Source: Beta vulgaris subsp. vulgaris
Lineage: Eukaryota > Streptophyta > Magnoliopsida > Caryophyllales > Amaranthaceae
DNA length: 64,000 bases
NCBI RefSeq assembly: GCF_026745355.1
Contig: NC_079204.1
Span: 5,513,103-5,577,102, forward strand
Direction of reading: 5' to 3'
Part shown: piece after piece, positions 12,301 through 22,581 of the stretch
How the letters are laid out: each line of letters starts with the position of its first letter
How positions within the stretch are numbered: position 1 is the stretch's first letter
Made by a program: the position numbers and the translations under genes
Notes under the pieces: model-generated
Told to the model about the DNA's origin: nothing
What the model saw: the letters and a program-made list of their open reading frames with translations, nothing else
Database searches by the model: none

Positions 12301-15300
12301 TTGTTCTAATAAATAATGCTCCTATTGTTCTATGTTACTAAGGTTGCCAGGAAATCCAGGAAGGCCAGGAAGAAAAAAGATGCGAAAAATGCGGAAAACA
12401 AAACTGTTGAAGATGATGCCACAAAGCAGAATGAAATCCTGCGCTCCAGCGGTGAAGACCTGTCTCCTAAAGTTGCAAATTGTGATAAGGAATTGTCAAC
12501 ACAGACAGGATGTGATGAAAAAGAAGAAAATGTTAATGGTCGCCGTCAAGTTGATGAGATTGAAATGTGTATGGATGAGAGACAAGACTCAGGCAGCCTC
12601 CCTGTGGGTGATCATGAAGAATCTGATAAAATTCATGATCCACTAAGTGATAAAGAATTAAATCAAATTCCTGATCCACTAGACGATACAGAATTAAATC
12701 AAATTCATGATCCACTGGGTGATCATGGCAAATCTAGTCAAATAAATGACGACTTTGTTGTTGCTGGAGCAGATGATTGTGATTCCTCTGCAGATGAACA
12801 ACCTTCTACAACAGATGAAGTTGATTTTAGGATGACGTCCTTGCTATTTTCACTGGCAAATAGTGCCATAATTAGTAACCTCTGCTGGTTACTTAAGTTT
12901 TACAAGAGCAATCCCACTACCACAAACCACTACATTTTATGCTTGTTTAGGAGGATATCAGATGATCTGGATCTTGCTCCCATGCTGTATCAGGTGATAA
13001 TCACAAAAGAAATCATCAATGAATATACATAGATTTTGTTTAACAAAATATATGTATTATATTGAAATTCTATCTTATCCTTGTTTTTTATTTCTTTTTG
13101 AAAATTTGCAGCTGTCCTGCCTTGTCATATTCTATGAAATCCTAAGTGAGCAGAAGACATCCCCACGTAAAGACTATGAGAACATTGTCCAGTTTCTGAC
13201 TAGTCTTGTAAGGAGAATGCTGAGAAAAATGAAGGATCAACCCCTTCTCTTTGTGGATGTTTTATTCTGGAAGACACGGAAAGAGTGCCAGTACATCAAC
13301 GTTGAATCCATCCAACGTGACATTGGTAAAATGCAGAAGGAAGTTAGGAATTGGGGTCATGATGATGAAACTGGTCAACCACAAGGGAACAACGGCACTC
13401 GGAAAACTGTAGCAGAGGCACTCGGCGATGATGAATATGATGTCATTATTCCCAATCAACATTGTTTCGAGGAGTAAGATATCTATGTTAAACTTCAACT
13501 TGAATACTTTATCATCACTCTGTTTCTGTATTGCATCTGTAGTCCCTCTGATACTTGGATGGGTGATAAAAATGAAACAAGTGTTAAGAAGCCATAAGAA
13601 AAATAGAAGTGTTGAAAAGCTACAAATTTGAATGGCAGTCTCTGTTGCCAAGCCTTAAATTCTGTCTTGGTTAAGAAGGAGACTGCTTATGCCTCCCAAT
13701 TCCCGGAAGATAAATTGCAAATAGAATATAATCTGATTCCTCTGTACATTGAATTTGTAAGAAATCCTTCTGTTTTGACTTACACTCTCCATCTATAGGG
13801 ACGAAGACTCTGATGAAGCTGCGGGAGAGGCCCTTCCCACCAATGGTCATGAGGATAATATCATGTATAGTTTTTGGAATTATGATCATGTCAATAATGA
13901 TTGTTATGCTTAATTTGCAATTTTCTTAGTGGATACTTCTCTATTGCAGCAAAGATAATACTTTGGAGGGTGATCTTCAAGGTGTCATAAAGAGGAAGAG
14001 AAGACTGGTTCTCAGTGATAAGCTGGAGGAAGAGATAAGGGGCCTTTATGAGAAGTACGTATACTTGATGGGATCTTTTGTCCTAATAATATCATAAATG
14101 AGTTTCATTTGGTTTTCCTTCCACTCATTATTCAAGTAAACTAGACCTGGTTTTGTTTTCAGTCCAAATTTAAGTGGATACCTGATTAATTCTTAATCCT
14201 GTATCACATAAATAGATGCTTCATTGCTGGCTCGTTAGTTAGTAGAGATCCTTGTACTGAAACTTGATGGACTTGATTTTAGGGTGATGATGAGCATAAT
14301 GTTGTAAAAGAAAACAGAAAAAAAGTTCGGAGTGAACTTGTTATCTAAAATGCCAGTGGTAAGAAAATCATAAGCATGGTGCCCACGATTTAGTGTCGTC
14401 ACTAACTCACTGTGATTGTTATTGCTGACGTATCTTTGCTTTGATTGTCAGGTATAAGGATAAGTTAAACTGTGACCAGCTCATTGCAGAAGCTCTTGAT
14501 CCTGATGGAAATATTTCTTCAGCTCAAGTATCCCGCAAATGTAAAAAACTAGGACTACAACTTCCTTCAAGAAAGAGCAGCAACATGGCCCATTTATCTA
14601 ATGATAATGATCAAGATAAGGAAGGCCGACTTGAAAAAGATAGCAGTCTGCAAGACTTAAATCATGCAGACGGACCCTCTGATCTGGGGAGACCAATGTA
14701 ATTATAATCTATAATTTCTGATACTTGCTACTATAATTTCCTTCAAAGGAAACAATTATTGAATCTTGAGACTACTAACGATGGCTTGCAAATTTTAAAA
14801 TACTTCTACTATTTAGGATGCATTTAGCTGACTCAAGTTGCTTATTGGGTCTTCTCAGGCAAGCTAGAAAGAGAGTACGTGCCATGGATGAAAATCAAGA
14901 GTTGAAGATCAGAAGTTTATTTGAGCAGTGAGTATTTCTTTTGTATATTAAAGTGATGAATATATTATATTTTGAAAAGATAAGTCTATGTATTAGTATC
15001 ACGTAAAGTTAGAACTGTAAAGGGAAAAGGCGTCTGAATCTGAATAGTTCAGAGTTTTGTGTTCTGGACAGTTTTAAAGATCATAAGAGGTGCAGCCACA
15101 TGATTGCAAAAGAAATGGACCCGAATGGAGCACTGACGGCAGCCCAAGTCTCTCGTAAGCTCAAGAAACTTGGCTTACAAACTTCTCGAATGAGAAGTGA
15201 AGTAAACAAGCAAAAGAAGGATGATGCTTCTACCGATGGTGAAGATGATTCAGACAATCAGACTCTGTCCTTGGTTAGGAAAAGGTGACCGTTGCTGCAT

Positions 15301-16350
15301 TATGCTGTTCTTACTTATTGATTCTAGTTGACTAATTATTTGGCAATAAATTTCTGTGCTCCTAAGAGTTTCCAAGGATCATGATTCATGGGGACCAACA
15401 GCTTAATCTTGTCTTGAACTATTTTGGTCAGAACTCCAGTATTTTCCACTTTTTTTTTCTTTGAGGTTCAATGGTTTGCAAGAATGAAGTGCATTGAAGT
15501 ATTGACTGTGGATTTCAGCAGACAAGTTGGGCTGATGGTTTCATGATTTCTCTGTTGCATTAATTCTTGTCTACCATGTAGAGTTTTTTGTTATTTTTAT
15601 ATCAAGTATATCTAAATGTACTCCCGATTTTCAATGATTTCCTCAGGAGCAAAAACAAAAAGGTTACTTCATCTTACAAGGACTTGGGCAGTTCAAAATA
15701 TGATCAATCACCAGGGTCTACTAATTCAGATGATGATGACCTAGCACTTAGCTCAATATTAAAGTAAGTGGCTAAGTTCACTCTCTTCCCTTTCCCGTCC
15801 TTGAAAAGTTATATGTTCCTCTCTTTCCTCCTTTTCTTATCAACCTCTGTATTAAATCTCTGAATACAGGAAATCTAGAAGAGTTCAGACACAACCAGTA
15901 GACAAGAGTGCAGATGCTTCAACTGATAAGGATAATGTTGGAGAATCTGGCAGCCGAATTGCTCAAAGTCTAGAAGAAAGAGGAGAAGCTATGGATGTAC
16001 ATTTTGATGCTCAAAGGCCTAACAGCCCTCGTAGTAGTTCAGCACATCAAGCTGCTAGTTTTAGTGACTGGGTTAAGAGAGATAATGAGCAGAAGCATGA
16101 CAAGTTGTCTGACGGTGCCTCAGATGATGGTAGCCCTGGCAGTGATCCAGAAAATGCTGCTACTCTCGACACCAGTTGGGAACAGAGAAATCTTGAACTG
16201 AATGACAATGTAGATAGTGTGCAGGATGAGTACAAATATAATGAGTTGGAAGATTCAGAGGATGAAGAGGGACCTAGTGCATCACTAGAGAGTTCCATAA
16301 AGAGAAGGAAACTAAGGATAGTGATGGATTTTGAGGATGATGATGAGTAG
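6397..16350 (+). CDS. TIM: TIMELESS homologue (Tof1/Swi1 family), complete, 19 coding exons
   Basis: Timeless/Tof1/Swi1 proteins travel with the replisome, stabilise stalled forks and support checkpoint signalling and cohesion. The coding exons are 6397-6496, 6595-6747, 6840-6999, 7839-8148, 8449-8583, 8659-8851, 8944-9074, 10009-10221, 11152-11318, 11568-11646, 12343-12993, 13112-13473, 13799-13864, 13950-14054, 14452-14697, 14859-14927, 15072-15284, 15647-15763 and 15870-16350. All use GT-AG and the phases add up to 1316 aa. The N-terminal TIMELESS domain (about residues 25-300) includes DNLKDLLRYLRRDDP, EDDWKLVQLVLTLFRNIL and HSKFSGTFTRL. Mid-protein blocks such as ICWLLKFYKSN-like NLCWLLKFYKSN and LAPMLYQ follow. 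Exons 14-17 encode two related repeats ending SAQVSRKCKKLGLQ and AAQVSRKLKKLGLQ. The C-terminus is acidic. The least certain point is the exon 16/17 junction, and a tiny extra exon could lie between exons 7 and 8. Confidence 0.93.
10236..10522. repeat. GT/AC-rich microsatellites in TIMELESS intron 8
   Basis: A (GT)n-rich tract near 10240-10305 and an (AC)n-rich tract near 10496-10522 flank about 190 bases of unique intron. The two tracts are complementary in sense, so the intron could fold. Confidence 0.8.
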
Positions 16351-17536
16351 GACCTCTATCCAATTTATGCAACCAATGTAAATTAACAATTGATCCACAC
16401 AAATTGATCCGGGAAGTAGTTGTAAATAATAGTTTTGGTTGGAGTCCCAGAAATAGTTTAATACTCTATCGGTAAATGTTTGAGTGTACCAAGTCTAATA
16501 GCATGTTTGTTCCTCAATGACATATACTTGCCAACCCTCTACCATGACATCCATGAAGGATCTTCGCAACTCAGTCTGACAAAAATATATATCTAGGTCC
16601 ATTGAACAATAAAGCGCTATTTGCGACGAACCAACTCTAGTTGAGGTTTGATCAAACGTTGATCGGATCAAGTTCGACTTGCGAGCTACTCAACTTGATT
16701 AACCCCTTGACTTCGATATTATACATTCACCGATGTACAATTTTAGCCCCCACTGTATTTAGTCCTTTATTTGTAGAAAACAAAATTGAAATGTATATAT
16801 TTATTGAGAAAAATCCAATGATATACTTGTTACTTGTATTACATATAAAGTTTGTTAAGACGACCCTAGAGAAGCAACAAAAGTAGACTGCAAGAAATAA
16901 AACAGGCCTAAAGTTGTTCATCGTGGTCGGAGAATTTCTTGGATAATGACTATGACATAAAGTTAATATTAGAGGCCATATGAAATGATGTGTTTTTATT
17001 TTCACTTAACAGATACGAAGAACTATATACTTCAAGGACATGAAGTATAAAAGATTTTAACTATCTTTAGTTGATAAAACATTTCATAATAGTACACATA
17101 ATTGGGATTGATCCCAGTACATATCTTCAAATACAAAAAAGATCATATATTACTACACTTAGGGGGTGTTTGGTTCACTAGTTTTAGGTATGAGGTATGG
17201 GTTTCGAATGAACAAAACCCATACCTAGTGTTTGTTTAACTTATTTCTAAATTTTAAACCCATACCTCAAACCCATAAGGTATGGAGTTTAGAAACCCAT
17301 GGGGGAAGGTGGGTATGGCTCATACCTTACCTCTAGGTATCAAATAAAAGAAGATTTTTCATTCCTAAATGAAACCAAATACAAGGTATTAAGTATCAAG
17401 TTCCAAACCCATACCACTTTGGTTTCATTCCTAATTCCAAACCCATACCATAATATGAACCAAACGCCCCCTTAGCACTCCAAACAATGCAACATTCCGT
17501 AGTACGAATTACACACACGAGCTCGAAGTAAATGCA
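16341..17536. repeat. Segmental duplication, copy 1 (TIMELESS 3' flank)
   Basis: Starting at the TIMELESS stop codon, this stretch reappears at 22582-23745 in the same order and orientation. Shared anchors include 'ccaatgtaaattaacaattg', 'catgacatccatgaaggatc', 'aaagcgctatttgcgacga' and 'cattccgtagtacga'. Copy 1 lacks about 300 bases present in copy 2 (near 22788-23092) and carries a MITE absent from copy 2. Confidence 0.9.
17162..17471. mobile_element. Tourist-like (PIF/Harbinger-type) MITE with TTA target duplication
   Basis: The terminal inverted repeats are GGGGGTGTTTGGTTCA and its near-complement TGAACCAAACGCCCCC, flanked by TTA at 17159-17161 and 17472-17474. The paralogous segment near 23670-23690 has the unoccupied site with a single TTA, which proves insertion. 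The length of 310 bases and the TIR/TSD type match Tourist-like elements. Confidence 0.92.
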
Positions 17537-17922
17537 ATTTTTTTTTATCAAGATTTGTTTATTCCAGCTTCATTAGTAGCTCCATATATAATAGGGCCAT
17601 AGCCACTTCCAAAATAGATAGAAAAAAAGGAGAGAAAATGATACTAACGCAAAGAAGACAGAACTTGCAATCTAATTACTTAGAGAATTGAAAATTTGTT
17701 ACAATAATTACCTGATACTTTAGCATGACATAAAATAAACACAATTTTTTTAAAAAATATGCCATGCTAACAAGTAACAACAGCAGACTCCTGCACAGAG
17801 TAAGACAACTTTGGTCTCTAAATTTTTGTTTATTTTAAAGAGCCAAAGATGGAGAAGTGGTAATAAAATAATAAACGAGTTAAGAGTTTAGAATATGTAA
17901 TAAGTAATCAAACTAGTTATTA

Positions 17923-17970
17923 GGTCCGGGCTATGCCCCGGGTAAGAAAAAAATTCATTTATTAATATAA
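17923..17970 (-). mobile_element. Solo Helitron-type 3' terminus
   Basis: Read on the minus strand the sequence has a GC-rich hairpin (CCCGGGGCATAGCCCGG), then about 10 bases, then CTAG before T. This is the classic Helitron 3' end. No matching TC-type 5' end was found nearby, so it is a truncated or larger element. Confidence 0.55.
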
Positions 17971-18000
17971 TACTTTATGATAATAATAATAAATACAACT

Positions 18001-18066
18001 TAGCCTAGTGGTTAAGACTTTATTATATGTATTTGAGGTCTCGGGCTCAAACCCTATACTAACTAA
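18001..18066 (+). mobile_element. tRNA-derived SINE head
   Basis: A-box TAGCCTAGTGGTTAAGA (18001-18017) and B-box-like GGGCTCAAACC (18043-18053) are at Pol III spacing. It begins about 75 bases inside the Helitron-type end at 17923. The tail is not clear. Confidence 0.5.
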
Positions 18067-18701
18067 AACTCCCTAAGTGTAATACTGTGGTGGTCAACAC
18101 TGCTCTTTAAATGGTATCATGCATACATAATTAATTTTAATGAACTGCAAATTTATTTATTTTTAAGGATGCAAGGGATATGTTTAATAACATTAACTAA
18201 TTACAACATATATTTATAATTTTGTGGAAACATGGATCACTAAGAGAAGTTAGATGAGATGGCGATTCTTTAAAAATCCTTACATAAGGTCAGGGGTTCA
18301 TTAGTATGTATGTTTGAATATGTGTGTTACTATTAAAGGATTATTATGGAATATGACATTTATTGTGATTATTTACTTTTACTAGAGTTAATTAGTAAAA
18401 AAAAAACACAATAATAAAAATACCATAAAATTCCTTTGAAATAAAAAGAGAATTTCGAAAATCGGATTTTTCTTATAAATAAGCAATAATTGAAAAATAT
18501 GATTTCTTATGGAAAAGAAATTAATATCTTGTCGAATATATCTTGCAAAAGATAACTTTCTAAAAATATAATATTTTGAGAAGATTTAATAAAAGTATCC
18601 TTATTAAAAGACATAATAAATCCTCTAAATATGATCATATCGTTTAACAAGGAAATCAGTCTTCAAAAATCTGTTTTAAAAAGGAGATCATCACTTAAAT
18701 A

Positions 18702-18966
18702 CTACCTCTATTTTTATTTAGTTGCAACGTTTTGACTTTCACGCTTACCAATGTACAATTTCAAATCGTTTTATCTCTAATTGTATGTAAGTAAAAATTA
18801 TAAAAATTTGATATTATGAAAGCTTACATCGAAACGAATCAAACAAGATCCCACATGACTATATTTTGTTTAACATATAAATCAATAAATGTGGTCAAAT
18901 AAGAGAACATGAATACTTGAATAGTGCAATTTGTCAAACGTTGCAACTAAAAGAGAACGGAGGTAG
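18702..18966. mobile_element. Stowaway/Tc1-mariner-like MITE
   Basis: Long inverted termini pair CTACCTCTATTTTTATTTAG with a right end whose complement reads CTACCTCCGTTCTCTTTTAG. Inner inverted blocks (GTTGCAACGTTTGAC-like) also match. TA flanks both ends (18700-18701 and 18967-18968). Confidence 0.8.
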
Positions 18967-19030
18967 TATTTCCCCTCCCAACCTCTTTATTTATTTATTT
19001 ATTTTCCTCCTATTGATTTTCAACAATTCG

Positions 19031-19093
19031 TTGGACTTTAGGAAAGTTTTTATTCCTTGGACTTTAGGAAAGTTTTTATTCCTTGGACTTTAG
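19031..19093. repeat. Tandem repeat, 26-base unit, 2.4 copies
   Basis: The unit beginning TTGGACTTTAGGAAAG is repeated exactly at 19031-19056 and 19057-19082, with a partial third copy to 19093. It lies in the upstream region of the small gene at 19473. Confidence 0.95.
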
Positions 19094-19382
19094 TCTTAAC
19101 CCCACCCCACCCCACATTATGTATCAGAGTTTCAAAATAACTCTACATGGTAGAGTTCGTTAAATATCAGTCGTTGAATAAGAAATCAAAGGCTTGTATT
19201 TTTTTCCCAAAAATCCCCCCTACTTTCCCCCGAATATCCTGTTCATATCTTTTCTTTTCCCATTAATCATGAGCCCTTGATTTTATAATATATGGTCAGG
19301 ATTCAACTCTATTTTGTAGAGTTTGCATAAAACTCTAGAGGATCCCATCCCTATTACATACACACTTTACGTCTTAGGAGTA

Positions 19383-19392
19383 CTATATATAA
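19383..19392 (+). promoter_or_regulatory. TATA-like element of the small lysine-rich gene
   Basis: CTATATATAA lies about 85 bases before the ATG at 19473. The distance allows a short leader. It supports transcription of the downstream frame but is weak evidence in AT-rich DNA. Confidence 0.45.
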
Positions 19393-19472
19393 CACCCACC
19401 CAGCTATCGACCTACTCACTTCAATTGGAACCCTCGAAGAGAGAGAAAAGAAACTTGAGAAGAAAAAACAAG

Positions 19473-22170
19473 ATGGAAGGCATAATCAAGCAGAATGAGA
19501 ATGAGAATGAGATTAATAATAACGTAAAAATGGAAATTGATACAGCGAAGAAGAAGAAACAGATTAATAATAACGTAAAAATGGAAATTGATACAGCGAA
19601 GAAGAAGAAACAGAAGCATAAGCAGAAGTTGAAGCTGAAGCAGAAGCAGAAGCCGAAGCCAAAACGGAAGAGTGAGTTTGAGTTGGAGCGGGAAGACTAT
19701 CATATGAGATGTAGAGCCACTGATGCTCTATGGAAGCAAAAGGCTGATCGGGATCAACAAGATCTCGTGAAGAGGATGAAGATGAGTAAGAGGCGACTCA
19801 TTCAACAAGAACTCTTCTTATGCTTCGATATTGATTTTAACAGTATGTATTAATTCCTATTTTCTTTCTCTTGTTTTTGCAATTCTTCATTCTATTGATT
19901 TTAGTTCCAATTATTACTTGCTTTTTATTGTATTGTATTGTATTGTGGAGTAGTGATATTCTTAGGGTTAGCGTTTAGAGTTAGGGCTTCTAATTTATAT
20001 AAATATTTATTTATAATATTAATAAAATAATACACTACGTGAACAGTGAATTGGTTGGGTTATAATGGATGGTTTATATCGGTGATGATTGACTGATGAT
20101 CAATATTTTAGGATTATCATCATTTGATCGATAGGTTACATTGCTTGTTTCCTTGCAATTTGTACCAACTAGTTGCATATGCACACGATGCGTGCCTCGA
20201 CAATTTTATGTAGGTATATACAAATGGACATGTTTTTTATCTAAAATTATTTTGGTAGTGATCTAGATTATTGAGGTTATTTTGTAGATGTTATTATGTT
20301 TTTAACTTTAAGGTGAATGATTTTTAACTGTTTAATACCGTCACTAAAAAATTTGGTCGATAATTTCTTTTCAGCGTTTAGTGTAGTTCTTTTATAATTA
20401 TAAAAATAAACCATATTGTTTGAACTTTGTAAATAAGAAATATTATATTATCACAATATATTGCTAACTATTTTTGGTTGAAGATTCTAATGGATTTCAT
20501 GAATTGATTGTTTCAATCTAGTTTGTCAAATTATTAATGGTATTACATATTCCATTTTTGAATTATAAAAATAAATCATATTGTTTGAACTTTGTAAATA
20601 AGAAATATTATATTATCACGATATATTGCTAACTTTGGTTGAAGATTCTAATTGATTTCATGAATTGATTGTTTCAATCTAGTTTGTCAAGTTATTAATG
20701 GTATTGCATATTCCATTTTTGACCTACTCATGTGACAACTCATTTCTATTTTTTATAAAAAGAAAAGCATTGTTTTAAATTATTAGAGGGTATTTCAGTT
20801 ACTTCAAAAGAGGACACCACACCTCCTCCCTTGACTTATATAATAGAGATTAATATATGGGATTGGGATATTGAGAGTGATTCTTATATTCATAACTCTT
20901 TAATTTGATGGTTGATCGACGACGTATATATATGGATATACATTATCTTGCTCCCGCTCTAATTAAGATTGTTTCTGTCAAATTACTGAAATGTTTTTCT
21001 TTCTTTTATAACCAAATCAGGGATCAAGTTATGTGATACTACTCCTAACCAGAAGCCAAAGAAAAATAATCCTACACCTGTTCGACAAGAAACCCCATCA
21101 GGTATTATTTCTTATCATGTGCATTCTTATTGCTTAATAGTGTTGAGGTTGCAAGATGTATGGATGTACCATGATTATCGAAAAAAACACTTTTATTCAA
21201 ACTTCACCAAGGTTTTTAATTTGCGCTCTTTTGGTTGGATAACAATAGTTCGTCATGGTTGAACATCTCTTCAAAGCTCTGCGTCGATCATGCTGTGAGG
21301 ATTTTACGGTTGGGACTTGGGAGGGAGCTATAGTACATAGGGCCCTTGGTTTGGCTTGGTGTTGGATACGAGTGACAAAATTTGATAGCTCTCTAATTCT
21401 TTGAATTTTTTTCTCCAACAAATTATTTGTACACTTTATTTAATGGTTGATCCACAACTTTTGGATATTGGAAATGATGGCATTGTATGGGTGTTAAGAG
21501 AAATCTTGCTTGCTTCTTGTGACTGTGCAAGCAACTTGGTGGTTTGGTACTGAATTAAGATTGTTTTGTGTTTTCTGGGTCAAAGTATCTAATGATTTAT
21601 TGATTTTATTTCTTTTGTAACAATTAGGGATCAATGTATGCGATACTGGATTGCCAGCTCCTACTCCTACTTGTCAGAAAATGATACAACCTGCTCTTGC
21701 AGGAGGAGCAACCTCTCCAAGTTTTTTTGCTTATGTGATTTTATTTTAGGATTATACAACTCTTGTTCCCAATTTATCTGTCTTTAAATCATCTAATGAT
21801 CTATTGATTTTACATCTCTATTGCTGATAATTTATGGAGAATGATGATGGGTTTGCTAGATGTACCAAGATAACTGGAGAAAACTTTTTTGACCCACCAG
21901 CTTGCTTAGCCTTTCAGACTTGACAATGATAATTCCGCTTCTTATAAATGGGTCGGGTCCTGGCGGGTCTGGGTCGGGTCCAGGACCCATTGCCATCCCT
22001 AGTTGTGTATTGTGTACAAGAGTGTGCATTGGTGCAAATCATTATTTTAATTATAGGCATCTCATCTCAAGGTTACATTTTTTTTTTTTTACTCCATAGA
22101 ATTGATTGTTTGTCTAAACTTGCATGATATTTCAATAATTGCAGCTTCATGCTTCCCCAACAAAGATTAG
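19473..22170 (+). CDS. Unrecognised lysine-rich protein, four phase-1 exons
   Basis: I do not recognise this gene. The proposed exons are 19473-19842, 21021-21101, 21628-21720 and 22145-22170. All three introns are GT-AG and phase 1, and the joined frame (189 aa) stays open to TAG at 22168-22170. Residues 1-50 contain a perfect 17-residue duplication (INNNVKMEIDTAKKKKQ twice, 51 identical bases each). A Lys/Gln/Pro tract resembling a nuclear localisation signal follows. Next is a charged, probably helical segment with DALWKQKADRDQQD. Exons 2 and 3 begin with similar sequence encoding IKLCDT and INVCDT and are probably duplicates of each other. A Pro/Thr-rich tail ends TSCFPNKD. No signal peptide or membrane segment is seen. 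Intron 1 hosts a minus-strand Helitron. The gene could be lineage-specific, or a fragment of a larger family. Confidence 0.6.
20169..20849 (-). mobile_element. Non-autonomous Helitron in intron 1 of the lysine-rich gene
   Basis: On the minus strand the element starts TCTCTATTATATAAGTC, preceded by A, and ends with hairpin GCACGCATCGTGTGC, a short AT tail and CTAG, followed by T. This is A|TC...CTAG|T, the Helitron insertion rule. Its 681 bases include a diverged direct repeat of about 160 bases (about 20395-20561 and 20562-20722). No Rep/helicase coding was seen. Confidence 0.85.
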
Positions 22171-22543
22171 CTTTTGTTGCTGGAAGAACCAAGCTCTACT
22201 CTATTGGCTACTAACTGGCTACTCATGCAGTGTGCTGCTGGAGAGATTAATACGTAGACTTAGTGTTTATTTGGCTCGGATTATCTAAATTTTTAGGAAT
22301 TAATTTGTATGCACACTGTATCGAGTATAAGCCTCTAATAACTTGTCATAATGGATGATAAAGATAATGATAACTTGTCATCTATTTATTATTTACTCAA
22401 CGACTCTTGTGTTTTTTATTTTTTAATTAATTCATGCTAATATGCATCATGATTACAAACATGTAAGTACTTTTTTTTTTGGAACATAAGTAAAAATTAA
22501 CAAAGGAAGTTAGGAGCCCTTCCTCTCGAGGAGAGCATTCATC

Positions 22544-22577
22544 GTACAACCGGTTGTACCATGAGCATGGTACAACC
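22544..22577. repeat. Nested palindromes at the duplication breakpoint
   Basis: GTACAACCGGTTGTAC (22544-22559) overlaps GTACCATGAGCATGGTAC (22556-22573), which extends to a 26-base palindrome with GGTT/AACC ends. The second palindrome recurs exactly at 57705-57722. It sits about 10 bases before segmental copy 2. It is probably the end of a transposable element. Confidence 0.8.
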
Positions 22578-22581
22578 TCAT

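Noticed and set aside
16641..17005. Pair of similar short frames at 16.7-17.0 kb and 23.2-23.5 kb
   Set aside because: The similarity to each other comes from the segmental duplication. Changes do not favour silent positions as far as can be judged by eye, and there is no recognisable domain.
19416..19703. Leu-rich minus-strand open frame
   Set aside because: It is the antisense of the lysine-rich exon 1; the Leu runs are complements of AAG/CAG codons.
21940..22000. GGGTC-rich repeat near 21950
   Set aside because: Its symmetric GGGTCC words suggested a regulatory repeat or a Pro/Gly-coding exon, but it lies in intron 3 of the small gene and has no further structure.
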